A stretch of DNA of 64,000 nt from Amorphophallus konjac (Eukaryota; Streptophyta; Magnoliopsida; Alismatales; Araceae), in NCBI GenBank assembly GCA_022559845.1, contig CM040118.1:260609519-260673518 (forward strand). Direction: 5' to 3'. A program made the translations under genes and the position numbers. Below are positions 33,637 through 44,890 of this stretch, one piece after another (within the stretch, counting starts at the first letter, position 1; the number at the start of each line of letters is the position of its first letter). Below the pieces are notes generated by a model. The model was given only the letters and a program-made list of their open reading frames with translations. It was not told the origin of the DNA and ran no database searches.

Positions 33637-36517
33637 TACTCCCGGGGTGCGGAGAACTCGACTCCATCGAGTTAAGGGCCCACCGGGGGAGCAGCTCAGG
33701 ACGACCCGCAATCTCCAAACTCAACCTGCACCTGGGGCGGCTCTTCATTCTCTCAAGGCGGCCCGGACACACCCTCATGCTGGCGTTGGAACCCTGCTTG
33801 CATAGTATTGCTCTTCTGTGTACACGCCATACTCTCAAGGCTATTTTGTGGAAGCTCTCTGGGGTGTCCCTCTTAAAGGAAGGTATAGGCTCAAAACACT
33901 CACTGGGATTCACCGCGGTGCCCATATAGGGTGCCGGATCAGCCGCATGATAATTGGGGTATATCCCATAGCCCATTAGTAAATCTAATCCATAAGCCAT
34001 GTTGGCCAAAGCCGCTTGGAACATGAAAGGTCCAAGTCCTCGTGCCCTCGATTTGGAGGTGGCCCTAAGATAGAGTCGTTCCAATGCCACCATCGTGAGG
34101 TTACCTCCTTGGATTTCAAAGTGCCACTCTTGAGTTATAGCCCGCTCATTATGATCGTCACTACCCATATTTGGATGCTTGCTTGAATGAGAATGCTTTG
34201 AGTGATGGTGAGGTGGGGGTGGGAAGTATGTGGTATGCAGAGGGGGACCGGGGCAACCGTACATAGACCTATCATTCATGGATGTGATGAGGCATCTTGT
34301 GGACTCTGGGAAACCATAGGTGGATCTATCGTGTACGGCTGTGAGAATTACCGGGGGACCCGGACATCCATGTGTGCTCCATTCAAGTGTAAGGGCTATG
34401 AAGAATGTGGGTGGGCCAGTACAACCAAATGTAGGCCAGTTATGCATTGAGCCTAAACTGTGCGTGACATGCCTGGGAGGGCTGGACTCATGACCCTTGT
34501 CGAATGATGTGACATGCCAAGATGGGTGCTTTCTTCTCCCAGAGATGATGACCATGTGTGTGGGTATGGGGTGACCTTTAAGCTCCCATTTGTAAGGGTC
34601 GAAGGGATCATAGTAGGTATGCATCATGGGGTGGGGCACTACCTTGTTCCCTAGGTGTATACTGCCCATGGTCATGGTTCCCTTGGTGTGGACTGGGTCT
34701 AGGACGAGGTGTGTTGGTTCTAGCATGGTTGGTGAGGGTAGGAGGGAGTGGGTGGTGGGTAGGGCGGCCAGGTCCCATGGATTCATTGTCTTCCACGGGG
34801 TGGGATCAAAGGGGTCATGGAATGTGTTACCAAGAGTGAGGTATTCTTTCACCTCAAGGTCTCCAAATGAGGGTGAGTCCTCCTCCTCAAATGTAGTAAT
34901 TGAACCGAAGTTCGAGGAGGGTTGGTTGGTCATGTTTGGAGGGCTTGGCATCCTACCCGAAATAAGTAACTCCAATTCGCGGATAGCATCGGGCTCTTCA
35001 GGTATGGGGAGGGATAAAAGAAGGTCGCTAGTGTAGCAACCCACAGTGTAAATGGAAGAGATGGACCCGACACATAAGTGTAGGAGGTCAAGGCTCCTAG
35101 GTTGGTCGGCTACAGTGGTGAACAGTTCAGTTAGCTCCATTTGCCAAGCTATACCCTTAAGAAAGTCCCCTAGTGTCTCCACCTGATAGGATGATTGGAT
35201 TGTGGTGTGGTAGGTGGGTAAGGGTACTATAGGGAGGTTTTGTTCCATAGGAGGGCAAACATGGGCCATGAGATCTCTAAATGGGTTCTCCTTTAGCCAA
35301 CGTGAAAGGGGTTCTCCTAAGATGAGCTCGGCCCCTACTAGGGAGGGAGGTGTAAGGTGAAGTCCACCATGTGAAGTTTCTTCTTTTTCTAGGACATGGG
35401 TGATCTCCATGGCGGTGGTTGGTGTGTTCACCTTTATGGGGTCGGGTATGGGAATCATGGGTTCCTCTATCAAGGAGGTGAGATGGTCCCTTGAGGGTGG
35501 GGTGGTGAGGGTAGGTGTGTGGTACCCCCGGGGTGGGAGGTAAAGGGGAACTTGGTTTGGGATCGGTAAGGGGAGAAGTGGGGGCCTAGGTTGGGGTTGG
35601 GTAGGGATTGGTAGTGGAAGATGAATGGGTTGAGGAGGGTTGGGTTGATTGGTTTCAGGGGGTGTGTCTCTTTTAGGGGAAGATGGAGGGGTGGTTTTGG
35701 GGTCCAAGGAAGTTTGTGGAGTGTGGGTTGGTGGGAGAGTTTTGGGCGGGGTGGTGGTGGCCATCATGGGCCTAGGTGGAGTGGACATGGGGTCCATACG
35801 GGTTGGAATGGTGAGGGTGGAGTGAGCCATGATGCTTCCTCCACTTGGGATGGGAACTTCTTGGCCTAACCCATGATATTGTGATTCATACTCCTCTGCC
35901 CAATCGGGGGAGGCCTCATATTCCTCAACTTCAATCTCATTCTTTTGTGGTGTGGGGGTCTTGGTCTCCAAGGGAGTGGGAAGGCCTTTTGGTGATGGGG
36001 TGGTGCAAGTTGGACTTATTTGGGGTGGTGGAGTTTGAGCCCTAAGGGAGGTGAAGATCTTCTTAAACTCAATCCTTAGTTCTTCTAGTGAATCTTGGGG
36101 TTTTTTGGGTGGTGGGGTTTGGGTCCTAGTGGAGGGTTTAGATGAACTGGGCGAGAAAGGAGGAGTGGGAGTGCTCCTCGGGTAATGGGTCTTAAGGTAG
36201 GAGTGGGACGGTCGGGGAGCATAGATCTTCCTAAGTTCACTCTTCATCTCTTCCCATGAGTGAATGGGCTCTTGTCCCCAAACCCTTCTGAATCTCTCTT
36301 TGTGTTCCCACATTTTCTTAGCTAGACCCCGAAGTCGTGCCTTGGCCCTGCGGACTCTCTCGGATCCATATACCCAAGTTCTTTCAAAGTCTCTTTCCAT
36401 GGTATTCTCCCACCTAAGATAGGCATGAGGATCTCCATCAAAATGAAGGTCCTCATCTACAATGTAGTCCATGTGGAGGGGGTCAATCGGACCATTTGGC
36501 CAACGAGGGGTATGCAT
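33563..36517 (-). CDS. Gag-like protein of the non-autonomous gypsy element
   Basis: An uninterrupted 984-residue frame. Residues about 27-105 (YLRWENTMERDF, ERVRRAKARLRG, HSWEEMKSELRKIYAPRPSHSYLK) match the core of Ty3/gypsy Gag, including the chromovirus Gag at 24630-24910. The rest is mostly proline/threonine-rich low complexity. There is a run of about four 19-residue GCPGPP repeats near 34235-34450, and a C-terminal stretch NSMESSSPHPG that aligns with [10 protein letters not shown] at the chromovirus end. I see no zinc knuckle and no enzyme motif. The last ~25 codons lie inside the 3' LTR, as in the chromovirus. It could co-assemble with a helper's Gag; that is inference. Confidence 0.85.
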   Translation of the reverse strand: MHTPRWPNGPIDPLHMDYIVDEDLHFDGDPHAYLRWENTMERDFERTWVYGSERVRRAKARLRGLAKKMWEHKERFRRVWGQEPIHSWEEMKSELRKIYAPRPSHSYLKTHYPRSTPTPPFSPSSSKPSTRTQTPPPKKPQDSLEELRIEFKKIFTSLRAQTPPPQISPTCTTPSPKGLPTPLETKTPTPQKNEIEVEEYEASPDWAEEYESQYHGLGQEVPIPSGGSIMAHSTLTIPTRMDPMSTPPRPMMATTTPPKTLPPTHTPQTSLDPKTTPPSSPKRDTPPETNQPNPPQPIHLPLPIPTQPQPRPPLLPLPIPNQVPLYLPPRGYHTPTLTTPPSRDHLTSLIEEPMIPIPDPIKVNTPTTAMEITHVLEKEETSHGGLHLTPPSLVGAELILGEPLSRWLKENPFRDLMAHVCPPMEQNLPIVPLPTYHTTIQSSYQVETLGDFLKGIAWQMELTELFTTVADQPRSLDLLHLCVGSISSIYTVGCYTSDLLLSLPIPEEPDAIRELELLISGRMPSPPNMTNQPSSNFGSITTFEEEDSPSFGDLEVKEYLTLGNTFHDPFDPTPWKTMNPWDLAALPTTHSLLPSPTMLEPTHLVLDPVHTKGTMTMGSIHLGNKVVPHPMMHTYYDPFDPYKWELKGHPIPTHMVIISGRRKHPSWHVTSFDKGHESSPPRHVTHSLGSMHNWPTFGCTGPPTFFIALTLEWSTHGCPGPPVILTAVHDRSTYGFPESTRCLITSMNDRSMYGCPGPPLHTTYFPPPPHHHSKHSHSSKHPNMGSDDHNERAITQEWHFEIQGGNLTMVALERLYLRATSKSRARGLGPFMFQAALANMAYGLDLLMGYGIYPNYHAADPAPYMGTAVNPSECFEPIPSFKRDTPESFHKIALRVWRVHRRAILCKQGSNASMRVCPGRLERMKSRPRCRLSLEIAGRPELLPRWALNSMESSSPHPGSMMGTSLTLSLRGVLLLATLFTIIF
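33637..33660 (-). other. Polypurine tract region of the gag-only element
   Basis: Minus-strand CCCCGGGAGTA abuts the LTR start TGATG. About 40 bases here align with the chromovirus end (29244-29284), suggesting shared origin of the plus-strand primer. Confidence 0.6.
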
Positions 36518-36580
36518 GATGATCGGGTGATGAATGCAACTGCCCTAGGACAAGACTTAGTAGAGACAAGTCTAGAACTT

Positions 36581-36592
36581 GCTCTGATACCA
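36581..36592 (-). other. tRNA-Met primer binding site of the gag-only element
   Basis: Minus-strand TGGTATCAGAGC, three bases inside the LTR edge at 36596. It sets the element's orientation. Confidence 0.92.
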
Positions 36593-36595
36593 ATT

Positions 36596-39385
36596 TGATG
36601 TGACACAATATGCAGCGGAGGGCAATGAAACTATTTTGATGTGATACGACTCCCTTGGACCTAGGATAGCAAGCAGCACTATGAGTCGGCAACGTCGCAC
36701 AAGCGGTTTCACTCGCGGAAGCACGCTCGGATCCGTAGGAGGACCGGCGATGGTGGTGAGGGTCCGAGTTTGGACCTTGCGGCTCCAAGGGTCGGCCGGA
36801 TAGGGATAGATCCCAATGGGCTAGGGATGCCCGATTTCACGGGTAGTCGGCACGCCGAGGGCGTGGGATGTAATGGCTCTCTCTCAACTCGCCCCGCGGT
36901 GAACACTCGATTGGATTGAATTGCGGATCGGACACTCGCCTCACCTCCGACGGTAACTAAGAGCGATACTAAGCTAAGCAACAGTAAAAACCAGCAAGGG
37001 AGAGTGGCCAAGAGCTCACCTGATCGGCGTGAAGACGCCGATCCTGGGCGGAGACGAGGGCGAGCGGGGAAGTGTGGTCCCCGCACACTGCGCCGATGTA
37101 GCTTCACAACCTGTTCAAGAGTACATGCACTACACCTCGCACAGGAGGGTGGTCTCGGGGGTGGGAATTGAATAATTACAGTAAACACTACCACCACGCA
37201 GGGTGGGGCGGTAAGCCGGCCAGGCGGGAAGGGGAGGGTGGGCCAAAACGGGTAGAAAAGAACTAAGGGAGTTGGTGCAGCTGGCTGGAATTCTGGACGG
37301 GAAGCCGCTGTTGCCACCGTCCCGAGCTAGTCTGAACTCCGATTTCGAAGATTCCAACTCCTGGAGTTCCCTGACTTGATGCTGGTGATGTCTGAATTTT
37401 TGGGCGGCCTCTGGAGCCAGGGACTGGTAACACCAGCGACTGAACCGAGGCAGCGAGTGTGGTTTCTGGCCGGACCTGTTCTGTAACAGTAGGTTGCAGA
37501 CACTGTGGTGAACTCTCCCGAACTCCGAATGGCACAAAACTAGCGGTGCTGTCTTCGTGGTTGAAGTAGCTTTCAGCAGGAGGTGGCGGGGCGACGATCC
37601 CAGGTCGGTGGTGACTTTGGTCCTGGGAAGAATGAACTCTGGTCGTTGCAGTCTGAAGAAACAAACCTGGACAGTGCAAGGGAGAAAATTCGTAACTCTG
37701 TCCCACGGTGTCCAAATGTCGATCCGCCTTCTGATCCTGAAAGAGGGCAGAGAGGAGAAGAACGTTGATGAAGAAACCTGAGTCTGGTTCGGCTTTGGTT
37801 GATCGTGGCACATTGCTCTTTCTGGTTCTGATTCTCTGCAGAGGCTGCACCGCGGGGTTCTGGTTCTGTAGCAGCAGGTTGCAGACGCTGTCCCGGGCAC
37901 TCCAGAACTCCGAATGGCACGAAACTGGTGGCGTCGTCTCCGTGGTTGAGGTGGCTTTCAGTAGGAGTCAATGGGGCTGCAATCTGAGGCCGTGGACGGT
38001 CGGTGTGCCCTGAAGAGTAGGCACTGGTCGCTGCAGACTGTAGGAGGCAGACCCGCGCGACCGAGGGAGAACGTTTGTAACTCTGGGTCTCGGATGCCGA
38101 ATTAAGTTCCGCCTCATGCTTCTGGTCGTGGACAGATGGAGGAAGAAACTTGAAGAAGAAACTTCAGCCTGATTCCTTCGCCGTTGGTCGTGAAGCAGCT
38201 TCCAATCGGGTTCAGGCTTTCTGCAGGTGGAGTCTGGCGCAGTCGGGGTAGAACAGCTCTCACGGTCGGCCACGAACTCGGAATGGAGTGATTCCACCTC
38301 GCCTGTGAAGAGGACAGGGAGGCCTTTCCAGAAAGGTAAGGTACGCCCTCAGGTGTCTCCGTATGAACTCGGGGGAGCTTCTGCAAGACGTGCCTTCTTC
38401 TGCTACCTGCAGACTTGGCTAAGCAAAGGGGTGGTAGTGGAACTTGGTGAAAGGGAATGGGGTTTTAGCAATGGGGAAGGGTTGGAGGTGATGGTAGATG
38501 GGGGTGGAATGTGGGAGAATGATGAGAGGGGCGGAGCTGGTGGTCTGGAGGTGCAGGAGGGTGGAGGGGAGTGGAGGCCGAAGTTTGGAGAGGGGAGGGT
38601 GGAGGGGTCGGCCAAGGCAATGGGAGGGTGGAGAGGGTGGAGGGGGGGTCGACCCTAGGAGGGAGGGGAAGGGGGTGGACGACCTAGGGAGGTGGAGAGA
38701 CTCCTTGGGGAGAGGAAAGGTTGTCTTGGATGTGGGAAGATGTGTGGGGAATAGGGAGGGTTGTCTAGGGAAGGTGAATGGTTGCTTGGGAAGGTGGAAT
38801 GAGTAATGGGGAGAGTAATGGGATCTTGGGAGGTGAAGAGACTTGCCTAGGTGGCAAGTGAGGTGGCAAGGGTAAGGAGAGAGAGGGGGATTTCGAAATT
38901 TAGAGAGAGAGAGGGAGGAGAGAGAGGGGAATTCACCCCTAGGAGAGAGAGAGAGAGCTAGAGAGAGAGAGAGAAGACTCAAGGGGGATTCAAGTGGGTT
39001 TCAATTTTCATGTATTCATCAATTAGCTTCAAAATGAGGAGTTGGGGTCCTATATATAGGGAATCCCCAATTACATAGAAGTCCCTGGAAAATGGACTAA
39101 TAATAGAAGACCAAGGGGTGGGGAAGGGGGCGCCCATGGGCCAGGCCCAATGAAATGGCCCATTAAGGCCTACAACCCACTAACCTATTAAACCACTTTA
39201 ATGAATCCTTGGACTTAGGTAAATGACTAACTAACTTAGATAATAGACTCAATAAAAGGCAAAATTACATGATTATGACTCAAGAAAAATGTGGAAATTA
39301 CATGGCAAGACTCAGAAAATGATGGCGAACAAAGTGGCGAGTAGCAGGACCCCACGGAGTGAAAGGGTAAGGGATGTCCCCATCA
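36596..39385 (-). repeat. 5' LTR of the gag-only element
   Basis: 2790 bp, uninterrupted. By eye it differs from the other LTR at about 19 positions plus a short GA-repeat length change (about 0.65%). It preserves the chromovirus empty site at 37123-37127. GA microsatellite blocks lie at 38876-38990. Confidence 0.93.
39050..39058 (-). promoter_or_regulatory. Probable TATA box driving the gag-only element
   Basis: Plus-strand ctatatata, read TATATATAG in element sense. The CT-rich leader begins about 60 bases downstream, as in the chromovirus LTR. Confidence 0.6.
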
Positions 39386-39390
39386 CTATC
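39386..39390. repeat. TSD ctatc, right copy
   Basis: Pairs with 21394-21398. Confidence 0.88.
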
Positions 39391-40504
39391 AAACCTGAAT
39401 CCAAATATTTTCATGTGATTCTACTAAGTAGGCCAGGATTCATTAACATTACACCAATCTAAGAGTAAGGGCTAGTCCATTCGGGTTCTATAACTGAAAA
39501 TTCTGAAAATTCCATAACTCTGATTTATGAACTTGGTCTCAGGTTAAAGAACCTTCATCTTCTATAAAGACAAGAGGTCATTCTATATCCCTTGATCTTT
39601 GCCCTCTCTAGACAAATGGTATCAATGCTCCTTGATGACTTCTAACATTAGATATCATAACATTCCTATCAATTAATATCAGAGCATGCCATTCCTTCTT
39701 GAAATATCATATCTTGATGCTCATTGGTGTTTGCCTTGCATGAGACATATTTGCATCAGTCATTGCTAGCATTGTTGTATGTGTATAACTCTATAATCCC
39801 TTGGACATAACAATAGGAATAATCATCCATAGGCATCTGACAAAAGTCCTAACATCATTGGCATTATGGTTAAAATTCAACTGGTTTCAGTTTTTCATGC
39901 ATTTAGGTGGATTGCATTCTTCACCTTCGTACACACATATCTTGCATTCTGCATTCCCATGCATTGCATAGAGAACCCAAAAAGTCTGAAAAATGGAAAA
40001 CCACTAAAAATCTTCAAAAATCTAAAATCAAAAAATGTGTTCTTTGGCTGCTATATTGCATCACACTGCTACAACCATGCCTTTCAGAAAGGTATCTCAG
40101 GTTGCTGCACTTTAAGTTTCTCCCTCCAGGTATCACATCTCTTTTACACCGTACATCATGTGCTAATAATTTCCAACAATTTGTGTGCTGTAATTTCCTT
40201 CATTCCTACCTTCCTATTTATGCCATATATTCTCTCTAGTGTGATATTTTGATGATGTCAAAGGGGGAGAGATTTGTATGTGTCATTAAAGGAGTGTATA
40301 AGGAAGAGAGTCTTGTACACTTGCATAAGAATATGTGGGGAGAAAATTATCTGGAGAGAAAATCACTAAAGGTCAAAGGTCATTGCTCTTTTATTCACGA
40401 GTACATCCTTTTAATCCTTGACTTTCAATATACTAATAATGACTCAAAGCTTGACATCATAATGACTCATAGTTCATATTTGCCATCATCAAAAAGGGGT
40501 AGAA
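39391..40504 (+). other. Copia multimer interior, 3' noncoding part with two polypurine tracts
   Basis: Continues the interior broken at 21398. A 128-codon frame (39866-40252) shows no motif and is not called a gene. Purine tracts lie at 40256-40270 (caaagggggagaga) and at 40491-40504, the latter abutting the second LTR. Both tracts and the gactcatag phrase between them have counterparts in the minus-strand copia element. Confidence 0.65.
40491..40504 (+). other. Polypurine tract of the plus-strand copia element
   Basis: AAAAAGGGGTAGAA lies directly before LTR start TGTTGGG, the normal second-strand primer position. Confidence 0.75.
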
Positions 40505-43500
40505 TGTTGGGCATGTGTATGACATGTGTACTCTATTATTTTGATGATGTCTGACTATGTATCTTGGGCTTGTGTATAACATACTTTTGTTTCAATAATG
40601 CTTAACTATGATTCATTAATATAGTTTGACCTAAATTTAATAGCGACAAATACACAACATCAAGGTCAAGCCTACATCGGCACAAAGATTGAGGCATTAG
40701 GTTGCACAAAAATCAAGGTAGAATCATGGTTTTACAGAAATCCATGAAGTCAAGGCAAATGCAACTGCTAGAGATGATACACACACTGAAGTATCACAAG
40801 AGAAGTGTCGACTCCAACAACAGATGTGTCAACACTGCAGCCATTACTCAGCGACCAAGAAAGACCTGGTTGGTGCATCTTCTGCTAGCACAAGTTAAGG
40901 TTTTGCCCTGTGCTCAATACGTACGGTGCAAGGTTATGTTCCTATGAACCAAGGGTTAAGCGCTTATAAAGATCAAGGTCAGTGCAACCTCCGGCTAGCA
41001 CATAACAAGGTCTGTGCACACTTGTCATCCATGCGATACAAGGTCGATGCACATTCTTCCTTCAACACTAGAAGGTCCGTGCACATATGAAGACAAAGTC
41101 TAAAGCACGTTGATGAAGGTCTGTGCAAATGCTTCATTCAACTAAGTATGGTCTGTGCATGTTCAGCTTCTGGCAAGACAAGGTCTGTGCAAACTGCTAA
41201 AGGTTCACGCTCAAATCAAGTCTGAGCATTTCACAAGGTCCAAGCATCAAGGTCTGAGCATATTCAAGTCAAGATCGGAGCACGCAGTCCCCAAGCACCA
41301 TCTACGCAAAGAAGGTCAAAGGAATGTGTCGACCCGTCTCTCTCAAGAGGTCGACATTGTTGTCTTATAAGAAGCTCTCTATTGACTATTCTACTAAGAA
41401 GTGTCGACGATTACCTTACAGGAGGTCGACACCGTTTGTTCTTCCAGGAAGCGCTCTACTGGCTATCTTACTATGGTGTGTTGACACTTACCTCATAGGA
41501 GGTCGACACCCTTGTACTTCCAAGAAGTGCTCTATTTGATATCCTACTAAGATGTGTCGACACTTTTCATACAGGAGGTCGACACCCTTGTTCTTCTAGG
41601 AAGTGCTCAATTGGCTATTCTAATAAGATGTGTCGACTCTTTTCATACAGGAGGTTGACACCCTTGTTCTTCAAGAAATCCTCAAGGCAATAAACTGCTA
41701 GATCAGTGGGCCATCCAGAGAGAGAAAAAGGAACTGCAAATCATTAAAATTAAGGATTTTGGGGTCTGGATCACGTCTCGAGGGCTGACCCTTGCTCTAC
41801 CATCTTATCACTAATTTGTCTACCTTTTTGGAGATGGTTTTGTCAGAAATACAGCTGGAAGAGCAACTTCTATCTACCGCGATGTAAGTCTTCACTGTCT
41901 ACCTATCCATGCTGTATGCTACTGAGAATAGGACACTCCGCAGTCTGCCACCATCTTGCTGTCGATCAATGGGCTGTCCAACCGGCCATTGTACGCAGAA
42001 GAGTACATTTGAGCAGAATGAGAAGACTGCATATCTGAGGGAGAGTTATTGTAAATATCTGATGCCATCTAAAGGAAGATCCGGTCTGCTCTTTCACACT
42101 GACTGCCATCATACCTATCCTTGTACTTAAAGCTACGACCAGCCAATAGGAAGATCATAGTAATCAGTGCATTAAAAGTTATGGGATATGGTTACCATCC
42201 TCTTATTGATTATCACCATCACACATGGCATTCACCCTAGAAGACATTCTAGCTGTCACCTTCTGGCACACGCTTCAAGGAAGCTTTGGATGGAATACTT
42301 CGTTGATCCACTGGACGAAAGGAAGACTTCTTGGCGTGTAATACTCCCAGGCTCTCTCAACTGGTCTTCTTATTTATACCAAGCTTACTCAACTGAAGCG
42401 GCTGCTGCTGCCGTCCACAAAGTGCCACGCCCTAGACCAATCTACGAAGAATATTCCTAAGTAGCGTGAGAGTAGCCCCAGCACCTATTGGACTTAGTCC
42501 AGTGCTGTGAGAGAAGAAGAAGAAGAAGAAGATAGAGCAACCTTGAGATAAAAGAAAAATCTTGCAGTGTACTGGTGCTTGAAGAAAAGGATCCTTGGAT
42601 CCAATCTTGTAGCTACACTCACCAGTTCTGATGTCTTGATCCATTCCTTCAGCTGGTGTCTACATTGTCTCTATTGATTCTCCACTGCACTTGCAGTATT
42701 CAGTTTCTATTTGTTACAGTTCGTCTATCACCAATACATCTAGCTTCTCCGATCCCCTTTTTAGGGACCGAGTTCCCTCTGTGGTTTCAGAGGAAGAGAG
42801 GATCAGATCCTCTAGATGGCTCAAGCTGTTAGTCAACAGAAAGCAAGCTGTGCTGCTCAGCTATGTAAGCAAGCTGTGTTGCTCAGCGGATCAAGCTCTG
42901 TGTCAGCTGGAAAGCCTCATCGAGTTTGGTGAGGGGTGGACGTAGGTTGTGGGCTAACAACCGAACCACCTTAAAATCCTTGTGTTGTGGGTTATATACA
43001 TTGTGATCTTGTTCCATATCATATATCCCTATTTCACAGGTTCGTGTGCTCCTAATCTTGGTTATCTCATTTGCACACTCAAGCACTCTAATATTGCTCC
43101 TTCTATTTCATCTGTGCTTTAATTGGCCTTAGCACTTTGACTACATCATTTGGGTGGCCTGCTGCAACCTTACATATAGGCGTGAAGGTAAAAGTCTTGC
43201 TAAGAGATTCCCTGGCTTAGACTCACATACACCCTGGTTGATCAACACTACATTCATACACATATGCACTCTGAGTGATCAACATTGCATACACACACTC
43301 ATGCTTGTTGCAAGCCATCTTATGTTCTAGTGTTGGGCTTCATGATCCCTACACTCCAAGGCTTATACCTCTTAAAGATCACAAATGTGGATAAAGAAGT
43401 GTCGACCTCTCTTCAGTAAAGAGTCGACCTGTGTTGACCTCACTGCCCTGAAAAGTAGACCCCGGCTCACTTCATACCTGGATCCTGCTGAAGAATTGTC

Positions 43501-43722
43501 GACCTGCCCGCTGGGTGTGTCGACCTGTCTGAACTGGGCATTGGGTTTAACATTATTACTTGTTCTATTCCTATCTATTCCGCTGCACTGTGTGCTTATG
43601 TGATTCATTTACCTTATAAAAGTTGTTTATGTTTTTAAGGAGTGAAGATTTATATAGGCCAAAGTTATTATAGGATCTATTCAACCCCCCTTCTAAATCC
43701 GATTGCACTCCGTGGGACCCAA
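40505..43722 (+). repeat. Second (central) LTR of the copia multimer
   Basis: About 3.2 kb, aligning with 11759-14966. It contains the AAGGTCNGTGCA array (about 40870-41275) and the 76-bp GTCGAC units (41326-41690). It is followed by another primer site and gag rather than a TSD, so it is the shared LTR of a tandem pair. Confidence 0.88.
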
Positions 43723-43726
43723 AAAT

Positions 43727-43738
43727 TGGTATCAGAGC
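43727..43738 (+). other. Second tRNA-Met primer binding site
   Basis: TGGTATCAGAGC after the central LTR, showing that a second internal region starts here. Confidence 0.88.
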
Positions 43739-43800
43739 TAAGCTCTACTATTCCTAGATCCTACGATCTACAGGGAAAGATCCCAGTGCATTTTGAGAAA

Positions 43801-44890
43801 ATGGCTTCATCTGCTACACATGCTTCGAAGGTTTCTCCACCTATTTTTGATGGTTCAGATTTTTCAATATGGCTGAGAGGAATGTACGTCTATGTCAAAT
43901 TCACAGATCCACAATTGTGTAACCTTATATACATTGGTCCAAATGAGCTGCCATCAGATTCAAATGTATGGTCAGTTGAACATAAGACCAAACATGACAA
44001 TAACCTTGCTGCACTCAATTTAATCAAAGCTGTGGTTGATGACAGATTACTTGATCTTGTGTCTACCTGCAGCACAGCTAAGCAAGTTCTGGAGGTGTTG
44101 ATGAACATCCATGAGAAAGAAGATCAAGAGCATCAATGCCTTATGGCTGACCGATCAGAGTAGTCAAGTAATCCATCATCATCTCAGGTAAGCTCTGATT
44201 CTAAAGACTTTACTTTTGAAGAGCTTATGAGTGCATATGATTAGTTGATCGAGCAGTACAAAAAGATGAAATCTGAAAATAAAAGATTGAAAAAGGATTT
44301 GAAGAAAAATAGTCAAGGTAAGAGTCGTGTTTATGAAAATTGTTCCAACCTTGAAGAGCTCAACAATACTCTTGCCTTTGACTTGGATGTAAACAAACAA
44401 ACCATCATGTGTCTAAACGCTGAAATCAGAATCCTTCAAGAAGAAATCATAAGGTTGGAAGAGACTATTCGAAAACTTAAAATACAACCAATCCATCAGA
44501 ATGAAAGTCCTTTCTGCAACAATTGTTCAGCTTTTGAAGAGCTAAATGACACTCTCACCTCTGACTTGGATGTGAATAAGCAAACAATTACATGCCTAAT
44601 AGATGAAAATGGCATCCTTCAAGTTGAAATCACTAGGTTGGAAGAAATCATAAGACAACTTCAAAACTAACCTAAATCAATCTCTAATGAACAAACCATG
44701 TCGGACAAGCTAATCCTTGATAAAAGGTTGATTGAAGAAATAAAAATGGTAAAAGAACAAAATGACATGTTGCTTGAAAGACTGTCCATTTATGAGAAGG
44801 GCAAGAGTATTGCCCATTACAGTTCTGAAAAACTGAATGAACTTCAAATGGAGATTGAAAATTATGAGTTAATGCTATGCTCATTGGAAT
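43801..44890 (+). pseudogene. gag: Second, truncated copia-type gag
   Basis: Near-copy of 15045-16124. It shares the ATG context, the N-terminal Gag segment and the in-frame TAG (44161-44163). It differs by a 12-base insertion with a stop near 44240 and another stop near 44670. At about 44890 the gag ends abruptly and runs into LTR sequence, so no zinc knuckle remains. The shared TAG shows that this stop predates the duplication. Confidence 0.87.

Larger units (their letters stand above)
21399..39385 (-). mobile_element. Gag-only non-autonomous Ty3/gypsy element (TR-GAG-like), minus strand
   Basis: Element sense is minus: 5' LTR 39385-36596, primer site 36592-36581, one long Gag-like frame 36517-33563, polypurine region 33660-33637, and 3' LTR 33636-21399 interrupted by the chromovirus. 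LTR ends are TGATG and CATCA, and the TSD is ctatc. Without the insert the element is about 8.5 kb: two LTRs of about 2.79 kb and a 2.96-kb interior. There is no protease, RT, RNase H or integrase. The arrangement fits the class called large retrotransposon derivatives or terminal-repeat elements with a GAG domain. Confidence 0.9.

Noticed and set aside
39866..40252. 128-codon frame as an envelope-like gene of the copia element
   Set aside because: Hydrophobic stretches look incidental, no signal or coiled-coil architecture is clear, and a second overlapping frame is almost as long.
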